From Lewinellaceae bacterium (GTDB taxonomy: Bacteria > Bacteroidota > Bacteroidia > Chitinophagales > Saprospiraceae), in assembly GCA_020636445.1 (NCBI GenBank), contig JACJXV010000020.1, forward strand, positions 4,853 to 68,852: 64,000 bases of DNA, given 5' to 3'. This document shows, one piece after another, positions 17,608-27,810 of this stretch; position 1 is the stretch's first letter; every line of letters starts with the position of its first letter. Under the pieces are notes generated by a model. That model saw only the letters and a program-made list of their open reading frames with translations. It searched no databases and was not told the DNA's origin. The position numbers were made by a program, and so were the translations under genes.

Positions 17608-17722
17608 ACGGTATATAATTCCTGCTGATTCAGTGGCTTACAACAAAATACAGTTGTAATTTAAACTTTTTGCTTAAACAAAGACAATATTTAGATTAAC
17701 TTTTTTTATAAATGCCCGAGAA

Positions 17723-18550
17723 TCAGGCCATTTTAGCCGCCAACCAGCTCAGTATACTCCCCAGCACCTCCGTTTTTTCCGGTTCATTATGGATTTCATG
17801 ATAAAGGCCCGGCCAGTTTTGGTAGGTAATATCCCCTTGTACTCGTTTGGCAAAAGCGGCACTGGCGGCCGCACTTGTTATTTGATCTGCTTCACCATGA
17901 GCCAGGTAAACCGGACAGTATACCGGACCGGCGTATTCGTTTAACACTGCCGCTGCTCCAATCATAGCGGCACCCGTTTTTACGGTGATCCGATCATGAA
18001 CGAGTGGATCCGCTTCGTAAGCGGTAACAACCGCCGGATCACGAGATAGATGTGTTGTTTTTAAGCCATTAGGTTGACTGAGCGCAGGGAAAAGCTTACT
18101 TATGTTTTTTGCCAGCCAAATCTGTACCGGTGAAGGCTCCATTGCAAGTGCTATCCAGGGGGCGGTCGAAATAACGCCATTTACTTTTTCGGGATGCCGA
18201 AGCAGATAAGTGAGCACTAAATTACCTCCCTGGCTATGACCGTACAGGAAGACGGGCAGCTGGGAGTAGATTTCCCGGGCCTTTTTAATAGCTAAATCAA
18301 TTTCCGCTAACAATTCATCCAGTCCCGGTGTGTGCCCCCGTTGACCTTCCGATTTCCCATGTCCGCGTCGATCGAGCCCCATAAAGGCATAATGCTGCCC
18401 ATTGAACAGCTCAGCTACATGCGTATAGCGCCCAATATGTTCGCCCAGTCCATGGACCATTACAACAACGGCCCTGGGTGTATCAACCGACCAGTGCCGG
18501 CCAAACAAGGTAAGCTTATCTGGTGTTTGCAAAGTGAATGATTGCTCCAT
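17723..18550 (-). CDS. Alpha/beta hydrolase, monoacylglycerol lipase-like
   Basis: 275 residues. Oxyanion motif VHGLGEHIGRY at about residue 33, LDRRGHGKSEG at about 59, nucleophile elbow GHSQGG at about residue 109, acid in AHGEADQITS and His in GLYHEIHNE. This order is that of the serine aminopeptidase S33 / lysophospholipase (PldB, MGLL) group. It probably hydrolyses monoacylglycerol or lysophospholipid; the substrate is not shown by the sequence. It is upstream of and divergent from fmt. Confidence 0.88.
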   Translation of the reverse strand: MEQSFTLQTPDKLTLFGRHWSVDTPRAVVVMVHGLGEHIGRYTHVAELFNGQHYAFMGLDRRGHGKSEGQRGHTPGLDELLAEIDLAIKKAREIYSQLPVFLYGHSQGGNLVLTYLLRHPEKVNGVISTAPWIALAMEPSPVQIWLAKNISKLFPALSQPNGLKTTHLSRDPAVVTAYEADPLVHDRITVKTGAAMIGAAAVLNEYAGPVYCPVYLAHGEADQITSAAASAAFAKRVQGDITYQNWPGLYHEIHNEPEKTEVLGSILSWLAAKMA

Positions 18551-18659
18551 GGTTTTCCTTCTTTTGCGCTGCCAACTTTCTTTGATTATTTGGGCAGCTT
18601 GTTACCTTTGGCAAGCAAGATAATACAAAAACCCTTGTCCTCCTTTACGCATTAACGGT

Positions 18660-19592
18660 ATGAATAAAGCACTACGTATTGTTTTCATGGGTACTCCTGA
18701 TTTTGCAGTTCCCTCTCTGGCGGGCTTGTTAGAAAACAACTATAATGTTGTTGGTGTGGTAACGGCACCGGACAAACGCGGCGGCCGCGGCCGTCAGCAA
18801 CTACTGGAATCCGCGGTCAAGCAGTTTGCCCTATCCAAAGGATTAGCCATTTTACAGCCCACGAATTTAAAGGATCCGGATTTTCTGACCGAACTCAAAT
18901 CCTTGGGGGCTAACCTGCAGATAGTAGTGGCTTTCCGCATGTTACCGGCAGCAGTTTGGTCCTATCCTGAACTGGGAACTTTTAATTTACATGCATCACT
19001 ACTCCCAAAGTACCGTGGAGCGGCCCCGATTAACTGGGCAATTATTAATGGTGAAAAAGAAACCGGGGTAACGACTTTCTTCCTGCAACAGGAAATAGAT
19101 ACCGGGGATGTCATTCTGCGTAAAACATTGCCCATTGGCCCAGAAGAAACAGCCGGCGAACTTCATGACCGCCTGATGGCCCTGGGAGCAACGGCTGTGC
19201 TGGAAACCGTGCAACGGATTGAAACGGGAAACGCAAACCCGGTTAAACAAGAAGACACTAAGGCCACCAAAGCCCCCAAGATTTTTCACGAAACCTGTGA
19301 AATCGATTTTCAGCAACCACTCGCTCAAGTTTTTAACTTTGTTCGGGGGCTAAGCCCTTATCCAGGGGCCTGGACCTCACTGGATGGGCTGACGTTGAAA
19401 ATATTTCGGGCAACTCCCCTACCCGATTCTGAAGTTAAGCTTGCACCCGGAACTTTTCGTTCAGATAATAAAACCTATATCCAGGTTAGCACTCCCGACG
19501 GGTATTTGCAGTTAGATGAAATCCAGTTAGCGGGAAAACGTCGGATGGCAGCAAGGGAATTTCTGAATGGTTTTTCCTTTGAGAATTTGTAA
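18660..19592 (+). CDS. fmt: Methionyl-tRNA formyltransferase
   Basis: 310 residues, normal length. Begins RIVFMGTPDFAVPSL. The formyl-transferase core has LLPKYRGAAPINWAIINGE with the catalytic Asn-His-Asp set, including the His in FNLHASLLP and Asp in EIDTGDVI. The C-terminal tRNA-binding domain (QVFNFVRGLSPYPGAW) is complete. It formylates initiator Met-tRNA. Confidence 0.96.
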   Translation: MNKALRIVFMGTPDFAVPSLAGLLENNYNVVGVVTAPDKRGGRGRQQLLESAVKQFALSKGLAILQPTNLKDPDFLTELKSLGANLQIVVAFRMLPAAVWSYPELGTFNLHASLLPKYRGAAPINWAIINGEKETGVTTFFLQQEIDTGDVILRKTLPIGPEETAGELHDRLMALGATAVLETVQRIETGNANPVKQEDTKATKAPKIFHETCEIDFQQPLAQVFNFVRGLSPYPGAWTSLDGLTLKIFRATPLPDSEVKLAPGTFRSDNKTYIQVSTPDGYLQLDEIQLAGKRRMAAREFLNGFSFENL

Positions 19593-19625
19593 GGAAATTT
19601 TTAACTGAGTAAAAAAAATCTTTGA

Positions 19626-20522
19626 ATGATAAACATAATAGACCTGCACTTTCAAGATCAATTGCACGCCACTGCAGCCTTCCTCGTTTCAACCAGCGAG
19701 GGACCTGTCTTGATAGAAACAGGTCCCGATGCTACCTGGCCACAACTTTCCAAGGGCATTCACGAAGCTGGTTTCACCCCGGAGATGATTCGTAAAGTCT
19801 TTTTAACCCATATCCACCTGGATCACGCAGGGGCGGCCTGGAGGTTTGCGGAACTGGGGGCAAAAATTTATGTGCATCCTTTCGGGGAACGCCACCTGGC
19901 CAGTCCGGAAAAGCTCATGAACTCTGCCCGTCGGATTTATGGTGACGACATGGATCAAATGTGGGGCAAAATGCTCCCCATTTCACCTGCACAACTGGCA
20001 ATTGTCAATCACGGTGAGCAAGTGATGCTTGACGCCACTACCACGCTCACCGCCTGGCATACACCGGGGCACGCGGTGCACCATATTGCCTGGCAACTGG
20101 GAGAAAATGTTTTCACCGGCGATGTAGGGGGTGTAAAAATCGAGGGAGGTCTGGTTGTCCCTCCCTGTCCGCCACCGGATATTCAACTGGAGGACTGGCT
20201 CGCTTCACTACGCCTATTACGTGGACTGGACGCTAAGCGGTTTTACCTCACTCACTTTGGCGCAATTGAGGACACAGCTGCACATCTAACTCAATTGGAA
20301 CAGCGCCTGATCAACTGGGCAGAATGGATGCGGCCTTATTACGAATCGGAATCCTCAGTAGCTGATGTCACACCTGCATTTCAGGAGATGGTTAAAGAGG
20401 AATTAATGGCTGCTGGAATTCCGGCGGATGGAATCGCTCGGTATGAAACGGCAAACCCTTCCTGGATGAGCGTGGCAGGTCTATTGCGATATTGGCAGAA
20501 AAAGCTGGAAGATATGGCTTAA
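19626..20522 (+). CDS. Metallo-beta-lactamase-fold hydrolase
   Basis: 298 residues. The metal site THIHLDHAGAAW lies at about residues 60-71, with further ligands in WHTPGHAVHH and TGDVGG. It begins 33 bp after fmt and ends in a bidirectional terminator, so it could be cotranscribed with fmt. The length and the C-terminal helical region fit a single-domain MBL-fold hydrolase, perhaps glyoxalase II-like. The substrate cannot be read. Confidence 0.88.
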   Translation: MINIIDLHFQDQLHATAAFLVSTSEGPVLIETGPDATWPQLSKGIHEAGFTPEMIRKVFLTHIHLDHAGAAWRFAELGAKIYVHPFGERHLASPEKLMNSARRIYGDDMDQMWGKMLPISPAQLAIVNHGEQVMLDATTTLTAWHTPGHAVHHIAWQLGENVFTGDVGGVKIEGGLVVPPCPPPDIQLEDWLASLRLLRGLDAKRFYLTHFGAIEDTAAHLTQLEQRLINWAEWMRPYYESESSVADVTPAFQEMVKEELMAAGIPADGIARYETANPSWMSVAGLLRYWQKKLEDMA

Positions 20523-20543
20523 CGCAACAAAATGGGACTAAAA

Positions 20544-20573
20544 CAAAAAAAGCTCCTTTGCAGGAGCTTTTTT
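20544..20573. terminator. Bidirectional intrinsic terminator
   Basis: AGCTCCT (20551-20557) and AGGAGCT (20562-20568) form a perfect stem with A-run before and T-run after. It serves the MBL-fold gene on the plus strand and the small membrane protein on the minus strand. Confidence 0.92.
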
Positions 20574-20577
20574 CAGG

Positions 20578-20826
20578 CTAGTTTGCTGGAAGAAAACGTT
20601 TGCCGCCTTCCAGTAATTTTTTCATCAACTTCGCATCGGGAAGTACAGCTTTGCTTTCTACTTCCTCCAATTGTTCAACAACTTGTTGTTCCAACTGAGT
20701 AGCAGACAGGGTAATGGCTTGTTCATCCCTGTGGTTATGCTGAATGTTCAGGTAAAGGTATGCCCCGGCACTAGCCAGAATCAGGACAATCAATAAAATA
20801 GTACGTGCGTTACTTTCAGCTTTCAT
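20578..20826 (-). CDS. Small single-pass membrane protein
   Basis: 82 residues. One membrane segment (TILLIVLILASAGAYLYL, about residues 9-26) is followed by a mostly charged, helical tail rich in Glu and Gln (LEQQVVEQLEEVE). No family is recognised. It has a clear start and a terminator directly after its stop, so I take it as real. The short tail could be a coiled coil. Confidence 0.65.
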   Translation of the reverse strand: MKAESNARTILLIVLILASAGAYLYLNIQHNHRDEQAITLSATQLEQQVVEQLEEVESKAVLPDAKLMKKLLEGGKRFLPAN

Positions 20827-21163
20827 AATCCCAGGAATTTACCTTGGTCACCTAAAGATAGTAAGGAATCTACTAAACTTAGCAATATCCTAGACTAATA
20901 ATGGGTTAATCCCGACCAAGAACATAATGATAGACGGGGTCCCGGAAGAAATGGTTGCAAAAACGAGCATATTTTTTAAAAAAATTTGCGATTGCGTGTT
21001 GAGGGTACCGTTTCGGGTGCTAGACGTTGGCTTTCTTAACGTTATATTGTAAGCAAAGCGCCCTTAAATGGTTTTCTTTGGGGTTTGGGTAAAAGATTGG
21101 ACTTGAAGCTGGTGCCAGGTTGAGTGCTACTGGTTACTAATAATCCAGAAATTTAGCTCAAAC
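20827..21163. other. Gap without a supported gene
   Basis: 337 bp between the start of the small membrane protein and the stop of the oligopeptide ABC ATPase. It must contain the promoter of the former. A 41-codon open frame (20927-21052) is Lys/Cys-rich with no support. No repeat or clear hairpin was seen. Confidence 0.5.
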
Positions 21164-22900
21164 CTACTTTTCTACCCCGGGTAATGCCTCAAGCAACTGT
21201 TTTGTATAGGGATGTTTGGGTGTCTGTAATACCGCTGTTGCTTCTCCTGACTCTACTATTTTACCTGCCTGCATCACTAATATGCGATCACTCATGAAAT
21301 TCACCACCGACAAGTCGTGGGAGATGAATAAATAAGTAAGCCCTTGTTTTTCTTGTAAGTCTTTCAGCAAATTCAGCACCTGAGCCTGGACCGAAACATC
21401 CAACGAAGACACACACTCATCGCAGATTAATACCTTCGGGCGTACACTTAATGCTCGTGCGATACAGATGCGTTGGCGTTGTCCTCCGGAACACTCGTGG
21501 GGGAAGCGGGTTAAATAGCGATCATCCAATCCGACTTCATGAAGCAGTGCCGAAACCCTGGTCCGGCGTTCCTGATCATCTCCTTCCAGGTGATGTACAC
21601 GGAGAGGTTCCAGCAGCGCCTCTCCGATCGTCATTCGTGGATTAAGTGAAGCATAGGGATTTTGAAAAATGAGTTGTATGTCGCGGCGCCGGGTAAACCA
21701 CTCTTGTTCTGGTAAGGTTAACAAATTTGCCCCTTGATACCATACTTCTCCGGCGCTGGTGGGCACCATTCGCAAAAGCGACCGGCTCAAGGTGGTTTTT
21801 CCACAGCCCGATTCGCCTACCAAACCCAGGGTTTCTCCAGGATAAAGGGAAAACGACACATCATCAACTGCCCTAACCTGTTGTGGTACCCGTTGGCGAA
21901 AACGCCATCGGCTGTCCTCAAATACGGTGAGTAGATGGTCAACCCGAATCAATGGATCAACTGGGGTATCCTGAGGTGCGGGGTGGCCAGCCGTTCTGTC
22001 CTTGTTGCTGATAAGCGGTTGAGATGCAGGCGGATGTGAATTTGGATCAAAATCCGCAATCACCGGAAGCCGATGAGGTTTTAACTTTAAAGGAGGGCGA
22101 CAAGCAAGCAATGCCTGGGTATAGGGATGTTGCGGGAATTTCAATAGCTTATTTGCAGCACCGGCCTCTACGATCTGCCCATTCTGCATAACCAAGACCT
22201 GATCAGCAAGTTCCCCCACAACGCCAAGGTCGTGAGAAATAAAGAGTGTAGCAATCTGTTCTTCACGACTGAGTTGCCGGATTAGTTTCAAAATTCCTTG
22301 TTGTACCGTAACGTCAAGGGCGGTAGTCGGCTCGTCGGCAATGAGCAGAGATGGTTGACTAATCATAGCCATGGCCAGCATTATGCGTTGTTGCTGACCC
22401 CCGGAAAGCTGATGCGGGTAACGCTGGTACATGCGCTGGGCATCGGGTAACCCGACACGGGTCAGCCAATCCAAAACAAGTTTTTCGGCACTCTTTCCAC
22501 GAGCGATTCCGTGGCGTGTCAAAACTTCTACAAGCTGATCGCCACAACGAAAAACAGGGTTCAAGGAAGACATAGGGTCTTGAAAAACCAACCCTATTTC
22601 TTTCCCGCGGATGCGTGGCCAGTCTCTTTCCGGGATATTACGCAGATCCCAGACCTCCCCAGAGCGGGTGTTCAAGGCTAATTCGCTGGAGCGAACCTCT
22701 GCGTTTCGCGGTAACAATCCGACAATGGAAAGCGCGGTGACAGATTTTCCTGAGCCGGATTCACCGACAATGCCGACGATTTCTCCAGGCTGTACCGCCA
22801 GGGAAAGCTGCTTGACTGCCTCTACCCTATTATCACCGGTGCCGAAGGTGATATCCAACTGGCTGATACGGAGTACGGGCAATGAAGCAGAGTTGTCCAT
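21164..22900 (-). CDS. Oligopeptide-type ABC ATPase, two nucleotide-binding domains fused
   Basis: 578 residues, the sum of DppD- and DppF-like ATPases, as in YejF/GsiA. First domain: Walker A GESGSGKS, signature LSGGQQQR, Walker B LLIADEPT. Second domain: Walker A GESGCGKT, signature CSGGQRQR, Walker B LICDECVS. Both C-terminal oligopeptide/dipeptide extensions (KHPYTK / QHPYTQALLA) are present. The linker between the halves is low-complexity and proline-rich. It energises a peptide importer whose permease and binding protein are not nearby. It starts 5 bp after the RNase D gene, so they share an operon. Confidence 0.93.
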   Translation of the reverse strand: MDNSASLPVLRISQLDITFGTGDNRVEAVKQLSLAVQPGEIVGIVGESGSGKSVTALSIVGLLPRNAEVRSSELALNTRSGEVWDLRNIPERDWPRIRGKEIGLVFQDPMSSLNPVFRCGDQLVEVLTRHGIARGKSAEKLVLDWLTRVGLPDAQRMYQRYPHQLSGGQQQRIMLAMAMISQPSLLIADEPTTALDVTVQQGILKLIRQLSREEQIATLFISHDLGVVGELADQVLVMQNGQIVEAGAANKLLKFPQHPYTQALLACRPPLKLKPHRLPVIADFDPNSHPPASQPLISNKDRTAGHPAPQDTPVDPLIRVDHLLTVFEDSRWRFRQRVPQQVRAVDDVSFSLYPGETLGLVGESGCGKTTLSRSLLRMVPTSAGEVWYQGANLLTLPEQEWFTRRRDIQLIFQNPYASLNPRMTIGEALLEPLRVHHLEGDDQERRTRVSALLHEVGLDDRYLTRFPHECSGGQRQRICIARALSVRPKVLICDECVSSLDVSVQAQVLNLLKDLQEKQGLTYLFISHDLSVVNFMSDRILVMQAGKIVESGEATAVLQTPKHPYTKQLLEALPGVEK

Positions 22901-22905
22901 AACGG

Positions 22906-24081
22906 TTATTCGGTTTGGATACGGATAGCGATTTCGTCGTTCTTGATGACGACACCCAATTTCTCGTATTGACTAACCCACTTGGTGAAAGTCGATCCGA
23001 GTAATTCTTTCCGCCAGCCACTGCCAAAATAACTCTCAATAAACTCAGGGTCGTTTTTGGCTTGCTTGAGGTTGTTCCGCGAAAGAACCATCGAGGGCGA
23101 TACCTGATTTTCCAAACACTGGAATTTAATGACCAGATAGAGCATTTCCAGTAACAACTCTTCCCTTGGATCTTCTTCCGTTTCTGCCGGGACCTGTTGC
23201 AAGACGGCCAACTCTTCCGGAGTTCCCGGCCGGGAATATAATTCCATAAAGGTATCCCAGTGATCCATGGCTATTTTAGTAGGGACCCGACGGTTATCCC
23301 GCAAGGCATCCTTACCCGAACGCATGGCCCGAACAATATGGCTAATCAGCTTAGCCGGGAGAACCATTTCTTTAGAGTAGTCTTTGGTTTCAGCTGTTTT
23401 ACGACGCCATTCAAAAAGGCGGAGGAGAAACAACCTTTCTTTCCTGTTCAACGAGCGTATCAGGTTACTAGTCAATGCTTCCTGGTGCGGATCGCGATCA
23501 TAAAAGTCGGCTTTTTCAAGAACTAAAAACTCTTCTTCTGCCCAATGAAGCCGGTTCTTTTTTTCCAGATGCGATGAGAGTTGCTGCCACAGGGCTGGCA
23601 ATGGCATAATATCCTCCAGGGCATAAGCTAATTGTTTTTCGCCCAGCGGGCGCGTCTCCCAGTTGGCCACTGTATGACTTTTGCTCAAGGATATTTTCAA
23701 CTCGCCTTCGACCAGACGCTTAAACGAAACCGGATAACGGTACCCCAGAAATCCCGATGCTATTTGTGTATCGAAGACGTTTTGGGGTAAAATACCGTAA
23801 GCCTGATATAACAACCGGTAATCATTCTCCCCTGCATGGGTGATCTTACAAATTCCTGGATCCTGAATGAGGGCCAAAAAAGGCGATAAATCGGAAATAG
23901 AGAAAGGATCAATGATGTACTGATGCCGGGGAGTCGACATTTGAATGAGACAAAGCCTGGTAAAATACCGCTTCTCCCCTACAAATTCAGTGTCAAAACA
24001 GAGCCAGGGGGTATTCGCTTCCTCCGAACAAACCTGTTCCAAAGTCCGCTGGTCTTTAACCAGGGTATATTCGTTTTTCAT
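22906..24081 (-). CDS. rnd: Ribonuclease D
   Basis: 391 residues. The DEDDy exonuclease has CFDTEF near residue 28, THAGENDYRLL near 82 and YALEDIMPLP carrying the Tyr and last Asp near 168. It continues with an HRDC domain around residues 200-280 (LNRKERLFLLRLFEWRRKTAE). This is the layout of RNase D, which trims tRNA 3' ends. The 5-bp gap to the ABC ATPase suggests cotranscription, but no functional link is evident. Confidence 0.92.
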   Translation of the reverse strand: MKNEYTLVKDQRTLEQVCSEEANTPWLCFDTEFVGEKRYFTRLCLIQMSTPRHQYIIDPFSISDLSPFLALIQDPGICKITHAGENDYRLLYQAYGILPQNVFDTQIASGFLGYRYPVSFKRLVEGELKISLSKSHTVANWETRPLGEKQLAYALEDIMPLPALWQQLSSHLEKKNRLHWAEEEFLVLEKADFYDRDPHQEALTSNLIRSLNRKERLFLLRLFEWRRKTAETKDYSKEMVLPAKLISHIVRAMRSGKDALRDNRRVPTKIAMDHWDTFMELYSRPGTPEELAVLQQVPAETEEDPREELLLEMLYLVIKFQCLENQVSPSMVLSRNNLKQAKNDPEFIESYFGSGWRKELLGSTFTKWVSQYEKLGVVIKNDEIAIRIQTE

Positions 24082-24329
24082 GTATTCACTGCATTTTACG
24101 CCTCAAGCACACTGTCTGCCAGGATATGACGAAACTACCACCATTCTCTTTTGACCGCAATCTGAGGCGTCTGGCGTGGGAACAGGAGTTCAAATACATC
24201 CTGATTATCACACCTTGAATTAAGCTTAAGGCTAGCAAATATACCCAGGGAAAATGGCAAAATAAACTTTCCTCATCGTAGATTAATTCATCCTTTAAAA
24301 TATGTGTAAATTTCTGCTCTACATATGCT

Positions 24330-24497
24330 ATGACTGACGAAAAAGCACTAGGCAACCCATTTTCGGCGGGAGCGCTCCAAATCCAGTGGCTTCAAGGCGT
24401 TTATTATGAAAAAGATGCCATTTATGGTGTCCCCGAGGGTCCGTTTGTCGTCTACATAGAAGAGGATAACGAACTTTACTTGATTCAATATCCTTAA
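24330..24497 (+). CDS. Small hypothetical protein, 55 residues
   Basis: ATG at 24330, TAA at 24495. The protein is acidic, with a beta-rich look, ending in FVVYIEEDNELYLIQYP. It has no signal peptide or Cys. It lies 50 bp upstream of the AsmA-like gene in the same direction and could be cotranscribed. No family is recognised. Support comes from coding-like composition and position only. Confidence 0.45.
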   Translation: MTDEKALGNPFSAGALQIQWLQGVYYEKDAIYGVPEGPFVVYIEEDNELYLIQYP

Positions 24498-24547
24498 TTG
24501 AGGGAATTGTTCGTTAATATAAGAGCAGACTAACTAATACCAGTAGC

Positions 24548-27500
24548 ATGAAAATCGTTAAGCGTATCCTTCTCATTTTAGGAATATTCATTATTCTATT
24601 TCTGGGTGCCGCAGTAGCCATTCCTTATTTTTTTAAAGACCAGATCGTCGAACGTGCAAGAGGTGTGATTAATGCCAATATCCAGGGAGAGATCAATTTC
24701 TCTGACTTCGAGTTAACGCTGTTGCGTCATTTTCCAGATTTAACGCTAACGATGAAAGATTTTACCATTGAAGGCGCAGAAGAATTTGCCGGTGTCAAGC
24801 TAGCCGACATCCAGTCGTTATCGGTAAGCGTTGATTTCTGGTCAATTATCAATAAAACCCAACCCATCCAGGTTACCTCTGTTGAGGTAAAATCTCCCAA
24901 GCTAAACGTCCTGATCACGGAGGCAGGCAAAGCGAATTATGACCTTGCCCTCCCCGACTCCACCGCTGTTGTTGCCGATTCAGCTGCCGGCAGTACTAAA
25001 TTCATGATGGCGCTCGATTTTTACAAAATCGAAAATGGTTATTTGTACTATGACGATGCCTCAACCAACACCATGGTGATCGCGAAGGGTATTAACCATC
25101 AGGGATCGGGTGACTTCACCGAAGTTCTTTATGATTTGAATACCAAAACGGATATCGATTCCCTGACCGTCGTCTACGACGACATCAAATATTTAAATCA
25201 AGCGAATACCCACCTGGATGCTATTTTCCAGGTTGACCAATCTACGCAAACCTATACCCTCAAGGACAACATCCTGACCGTTAACGCGATGAAGGTACAA
25301 GGCGATGGTTTTGTGCAGTTGCGGGGTGATGATTATTTTTTAGACCTGTCGCTTAGTGCTCCGGAAAACAATTTCCGCAATTTGCTTTCGCTGGTTCCTG
25401 GCGCTTATATGGAAGGCTATGAGAATGTAAAAGCCAGTGGTGAATTTAAGTTTGATGCAAAAATAAAAGGTCTTTATGCTGCCGAGCCCCTCAGTTACCC
25501 TGCCTTCTTTATCAATTTATCGGTGGCTGGTGCGCAGGTGCAATATCCCGACTTACCGCTGGGCATTACAGGAATTGTAGCGGATGCCAGTATTGCTAGT
25601 CCGGGCAGTGATCTGGACCAAATGGAGATCGATGTGTCCAAGTTGAATTTACGGATTGGCTCCAACCCAATAAGTGCTGTTTTTCGGCTCCGTACACCGA
25701 TATCTGACCCTAACCTAGATGCCAGCATCAAGGGCATTTTGGATTTACGTGAACTTGCACAGGCTTACCCCATGGATGAACCTCAGGACCTTAAGGGCCG
25801 GGTTACCGCTGATGTCGATATTAAAGCGCGTATGTCGGAATTGGATCGCGGGGAATACGAGAATGTCAATATCCGGGGGAACCTGCAAACGTCCGGGCTG
25901 ACTTACCGGGCTACGGGCATGCCTTTAGTGCAAATTGAGCAAACAGATATGAATTTCAGTCCCCGGTATGTAGAACTGAAGCAATTTTCCGCACAACTGG
26001 GTAAAAGCGACCTGACCGCTTCGGGGCGAATCGACAATATTCTCGCCTATTTTAGCCCCCAGGCAACAATGACTGGTACCATTACCGCGCAATCCAAGCT
26101 TTTGGACGTCAATGAGTGGATGGCTACCGCCGTACAACCGGGTGACGCACCTATCAGTGCCGAAGCTCTTTCAGACCCAGATGCACAGCCACTTGAGGAT
26201 AATGCGATTTTTGATCGATTTGATTTTAAGGTAGACGGGCAGATTGCCGATCTGCGCTACGATAATTACATCTTGAAAAATACGGTGGCTGTTGGTCAAC
26301 TCAGTCCTAACCGGATGAATATCCAGCGCGCAGAAACGCAGTTGGGTGATAGTGACCTCCAGGCAACCGGAGTTATTACCAACGTCTTTGATTATTTGTT
26401 TTCAGATGGCACCCTCGGTGGGGATTTACGCCTGACTGCCCAAAAGTTTGACCTAAACCAGCTAATGGACACCTACTATGCCTCCTCTTTCGGGCGCAGT
26501 ACCGGCGGTGGTGGTGGCGGTGGTGAAGCAGATCCCGCACCCGCCAAAGAAGCAGGCAGCAGTGGCTACGATGTAATTCTGATTCCGGATAATATCAAAA
26601 TGACGCTTGATGCCAAAGCTGGGGAAGTGATCTATACCAATATGACTATTCGCAACCTTTCTGGAAAGATGGCTATCGCCGATCAAGCCATTGAACTCCA
26701 CGAAATCGAAGGTAATGCGCTGGGTGGAAAGGTTACTTTCGATGGGCTGTATGACACGGAAAACCCCGCCAAGCCCGTCTATGCCATGAAAATGGGCATG
26801 TCGGGGATGGATTTTCAAAAAGCGTTCTCTACGTTAAACTCATTTAAGCAACTTGCTCCTATCGGTGAATTCATCGTAGGCCATTTCAATACTAACCTGG
26901 TCATGGAAGGTTCCCTGAAGGACAATATGATGCCTGACCTGACTAACTTGAGTGTCAAAGGCTTTTTGGAAACCATTTCAGGCGCTATCAAAAACTTTAA
27001 GCCTTTACAAGCTATTGGTAATTCGCTCAATATTGACGAGTTACGGAGTGACATCCTCCTAACCAATACCCGTAACTGGATTGAAATTCAGAATGGCTTT
27101 TTAGAAGTCAAACCTTTTGATGTCAATGTGAAGGATATTAAGATGACTATTGCGGGCAAACATGGCCTTTCGCAGGACATGAACTACGATATCAAAGCGC
27201 GGATTCCAAGAAAACTATTGGAGAAAAATCCTGTAGGGGCTACCGCTAGTGCCGGATTGAATGCCATCCAGCAGCAAGCTGGCAAACTAGGCATCGACTT
27301 TAAACAGGGGGAAAATGTTGATGTTATGATTACCCTTACGGGTTCAATGCAGAAGCCACAGGTCAAATTCAAGCTACTGGGTATGGATGGTAAATCGGCA
27401 GTAGCTGATGCGGTGGAAGCCAAAGTGCAGGATGAGATCAATAAGCAGGTAGGTGCGGCTAAAGCGCAAGCACAAGAAGAAGTTAATAAACTCACCGAGC

Positions 27501-27769
27501 AAGGCAAGGCCGAATTGGATAAAGCAACAACCAAGGCCAAGGAAGAAGCAACTAAAGCAGTGGACTCGCTGAAAGTTAAAGCCCAGCAAGAGCTGGAAAA
27601 AAAGGTAGGCGAAAAAGCCGGCGAGGTACTTGGCAAGCCCGCACAAGAGAAGGCAACGCAAGTCCTCGATTCTCTAAAAACCAAAGTGGAAGTGGATAGC
27701 CTCAAGAAAGAGCTGGAGAAATTCAATCCTTTCAAGAAGAAAAAGAAGACGGGGGAAGGCAGTAATTAA
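24548..27769 (+). CDS. AsmA-like envelope protein
   Basis: 1073 residues. A single N-terminal membrane anchor (ILLILGIFIILFLGAAVAI, about residues 7-25) is followed by the AsmA N-domain (INFSDFELTLLRHFPDLTLTMKDF), long repeated beta strands and a conserved AsmA C-terminal region near residue 780-870. AsmA-like proteins are thought to bridge the periplasm and move phospholipid to the outer membrane. A Gly8-type tract near residue 656 marks a linker. The last 150 residues are an unusual Lys/Glu/Gln-rich helical tail with a terminal Lys cluster, likely coiled coil. The gene converges on smc. Confidence 0.85.
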   Translation: MKIVKRILLILGIFIILFLGAAVAIPYFFKDQIVERARGVINANIQGEINFSDFELTLLRHFPDLTLTMKDFTIEGAEEFAGVKLADIQSLSVSVDFWSIINKTQPIQVTSVEVKSPKLNVLITEAGKANYDLALPDSTAVVADSAAGSTKFMMALDFYKIENGYLYYDDASTNTMVIAKGINHQGSGDFTEVLYDLNTKTDIDSLTVVYDDIKYLNQANTHLDAIFQVDQSTQTYTLKDNILTVNAMKVQGDGFVQLRGDDYFLDLSLSAPENNFRNLLSLVPGAYMEGYENVKASGEFKFDAKIKGLYAAEPLSYPAFFINLSVAGAQVQYPDLPLGITGIVADASIASPGSDLDQMEIDVSKLNLRIGSNPISAVFRLRTPISDPNLDASIKGILDLRELAQAYPMDEPQDLKGRVTADVDIKARMSELDRGEYENVNIRGNLQTSGLTYRATGMPLVQIEQTDMNFSPRYVELKQFSAQLGKSDLTASGRIDNILAYFSPQATMTGTITAQSKLLDVNEWMATAVQPGDAPISAEALSDPDAQPLEDNAIFDRFDFKVDGQIADLRYDNYILKNTVAVGQLSPNRMNIQRAETQLGDSDLQATGVITNVFDYLFSDGTLGGDLRLTAQKFDLNQLMDTYYASSFGRSTGGGGGGGEADPAPAKEAGSSGYDVILIPDNIKMTLDAKAGEVIYTNMTIRNLSGKMAIADQAIELHEIEGNALGGKVTFDGLYDTENPAKPVYAMKMGMSGMDFQKAFSTLNSFKQLAPIGEFIVGHFNTNLVMEGSLKDNMMPDLTNLSVKGFLETISGAIKNFKPLQAIGNSLNIDELRSDILLTNTRNWIEIQNGFLEVKPFDVNVKDIKMTIAGKHGLSQDMNYDIKARIPRKLLEKNPVGATASAGLNAIQQQAGKLGIDFKQGENVDVMITLTGSMQKPQVKFKLLGMDGKSAVADAVEAKVQDEINKQVGAAKAQAQEEVNKLTEQGKAELDKATTKAKEEATKAVDSLKVKAQQELEKKVGEKAGEVLGKPAQEKATQVLDSLKTKVEVDSLKKELEKFNPFKKKKKTGEGSN

Positions 27770-27810
27770 GCGGCTGCGTTCATTTGTTTTTTAGCAATAC
27801 CCAACAAATT

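Noticed and set aside
15418..17722. GG-leader peptide near the C39 exporter
   Set aside because: No frame with a leader ending in Gly-Gly was found in the flanking gaps.
20927..21052. 41-codon open frame
   Set aside because: Too short, no neighbour support; likely chance.
27184..27735. 183-codon frame opposite the AsmA-like tail
   Set aside because: Antisense shadow of the Lys/Glu-rich tail; Ser/Leu-rich product with no family likeness.
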